Source of the DNA: Acidobacteriota bacterium
GTDB lineage: Bacteria > Acidobacteriota > Thermoanaerobaculia > Multivoradales > JAGPDF01
Direction of reading: 5' to 3'
NCBI GenBank assembly: GCA_012521815.1
Contig: JAAYLR010000042.1
Coordinates: 1-34,316, forward strand
DNA: 34,316 nucleotides
A program made the translations under genes and the position numbers. The notes under the pieces were generated by a model. That model was not told the DNA's origin and did no database searches. It saw nothing but the letters and a program-made list of their open reading frames with translations. Of this stretch, positions 33,360 to 34,316 are shown in pieces. How positions within the stretch are numbered: position 1 is the stretch's first letter; every line of letters starts with the position of its first letter.

Positions 33360-34316
33360 ATGCACCGACGCGCGCTCGCCGCGATCCTCCTCCTCGCCAT
33401 GGCCACGACCACCGCCCCCGCCCCCGCCGCCACCGCCAAGCCGCCGCTCCACGCGCAGAAGTGGCTGGCGATCACCGGCAAGCCGCTCGCGGCGACCGCA
33501 GGCGCCCGCATCTTCCTGCGCGGCGGCAACGCCGTGGACGCCGCCTGCGCGATGCTCGCCGCCACCGCCACGATCTGGGACACCCTCGGCTGGGGCGGCG
33601 AGACCCAGGCCCTGATCTGGCATCCGGGCGAGCGGCGGGTGATCGCGATCAACGGCCTCGGCGTCGCCCCCACCGGCGCCACGCCGGAGTTCTTCCGCGG
33701 CCTCGGGCTCGACTACCCGCCGGAATACGGGCCGCTCGCGGCGGTCACCCCGGGGACGCCCGGCGGGCTGATGACGATGCTCGCCGAGTACGGGCGGCTC
33801 TCCCTCGCCGAGGTGCTCGCCCCGGCGATCGAGCTCGCGGCGGGCTATCCGATCGAGGCGCAGCTCGCGAACACGATCGAGCGGCAGAAGGGGAAGCTCA
33901 AGGAGTGGACCGACTCGGCGCGCGTCTTCCTCCCCCATCTCGGCGAGCCGCGCGAGGCGCCGCGGCCGGGAGAGATCTTCCGGCAGCCCGACCTGCGGGC
34001 GACGCTCGAGAAGCTCGTCGAGGCCGAGGCCGCGGCGCTCGCCGCCGGCGCCGACCGGAAGGCGGCGATCTACGCCGCCAACGACCGCTTCTACCGGGGC
34101 GACATCGCCGAGGAGCTGGTGCGCGCGGTGCGCGAGATGGGCGGCCTCTTCACCGCCGAGGATCTCGCGGCGTGGAAGGTCGAGATCGAGGAGCCGGTCA
34201 CGACGACCTACAAGGGGATCGAGGTCCACAAGCTCGCCGTCTGGACCCAGGGCCCGGCGATGCTCCAGGCGCTCAACATCCTCGAGCCGCTCGACCTGCA
34301 GGGGATGGGCTACAAC
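33360..34316 (+). CDS. gamma-glutamyltransferase family protein, 5' part
   Basis: The first 319 codons are in the window and the gene runs off the right edge. A signal peptide (about 1-24) precedes the family start, with LRGGNAVDAACAMLAA and the GWGGETQALIW segment replacing the usual GxGGG region, then AVTPGTPGGL and LAPAIELAAGYPIE. The enzyme normally self-cleaves at a Thr to form two subunits and hydrolyses or transfers gamma-glutamyl groups of glutathione or peptides. The catalytic Thr lies beyond the edge, so activity cannot be judged. The ATG is 5 nt after the S9 stop, with GGGAG in the end of that gene as ribosome site. Together the two suggest extracellular peptide breakdown. Confidence 0.85.
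   Translation, partial: MHRRALAAILLLAMATTTAPAPAATAKPPLHAQKWLAITGKPLAATAGARIFLRGGNAVDAACAMLAATATIWDTLGWGGETQALIWHPGERRVIAINGLGVAPTGATPEFFRGLGLDYPPEYGPLAAVTPGTPGGLMTMLAEYGRLSLAEVLAPAIELAAGYPIEAQLANTIERQKGKLKEWTDSARVFLPHLGEPREAPRPGEIFRQPDLRATLEKLVEAEAAALAAGADRKAAIYAANDRFYRGDIAEELVRAVREMGGLFTAEDLAAWKVEIEEPVTTTYKGIEVHKLAVWTQGPAMLQALNILEPLDLQGMGYN

Overview
The window is a strongly GC-rich, densely coded bacterial chromosome segment. Short overlaps of the ATGA or GTGA type link many genes into operons, and GTG and TTG starts are common. A short exosortase with its membrane partner, pyrR heading a pyr operon, a very long multidomain subtilase, and a secreted protein with an FESGDTSAW motif together resemble genomes of Acidobacteriota (Thermoanaerobaculia-like). 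This placement is an inference from gene content and was not tested by phylogeny. The last gene runs off the right edge.

Layout. (1) 50-5607, minus: a pyrimidine operon pyrR-pyrB-pyrC that continues into an inositol-monophosphatase-family gene, a membrane-anchored M23 peptidase and a two-domain PilZ protein. It has a TTGACA-type promoter with a very short leader. (2) 5743-6875, plus: a short exosortase (XrtH-like) and its small membrane partner. (3) 6972-10667, plus: full-length smc, then tRNA-Thr(CGT). (4) 10721-14443, minus: a periplasmic adaptor and two FtsX/MacB-type permeases, without an ATPase gene. (5) 14602-17018: a group III-type phosphofructokinase (plus), a coiled-coil lipoprotein (minus) and a small membrane protein (plus). 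(6) 17101-19843, plus: an aldehyde dehydrogenase and an acyl-reductase-like SDR. (7) 19860-30351, minus: a long gene string. Read 5' to 3' it is a 1690-residue S8 protease with a PQQ-like propeller, a secreted FESGDTSAW protein, a PqqD-like protein with a C-terminal tail, an HprK-like P-loop protein, a radical SAM/SPASM protein, an aminotransferase and a GAF-GGDEF diguanylate cyclase. (8) 30492-34316, plus: a secreted SnoaL/DUF4440-like protein, a secreted oligopeptidase B-type S9 peptidase and a 5' fragment of gamma-glutamyltransferase.

The most interesting region is (7). PqqD-like, HprK-like and radical SAM/SPASM genes are translationally packed directly behind two exported proteins. This looks like a peptide- or protein-modifying system of RiPP type, but no free-standing precursor gene is visible. 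The tail of the PqqD-like protein (residues 93-134, ending GNPQCQF) and the 196-residue exported protein are the two candidate substrates. Other points of interest are the PyrR leader, which is too short for classical attenuation, permeases without an ATPase, an exosortase with no visible substrate nearby, and several promoters whose -10 box lies only 7-9 nt before the start codon.
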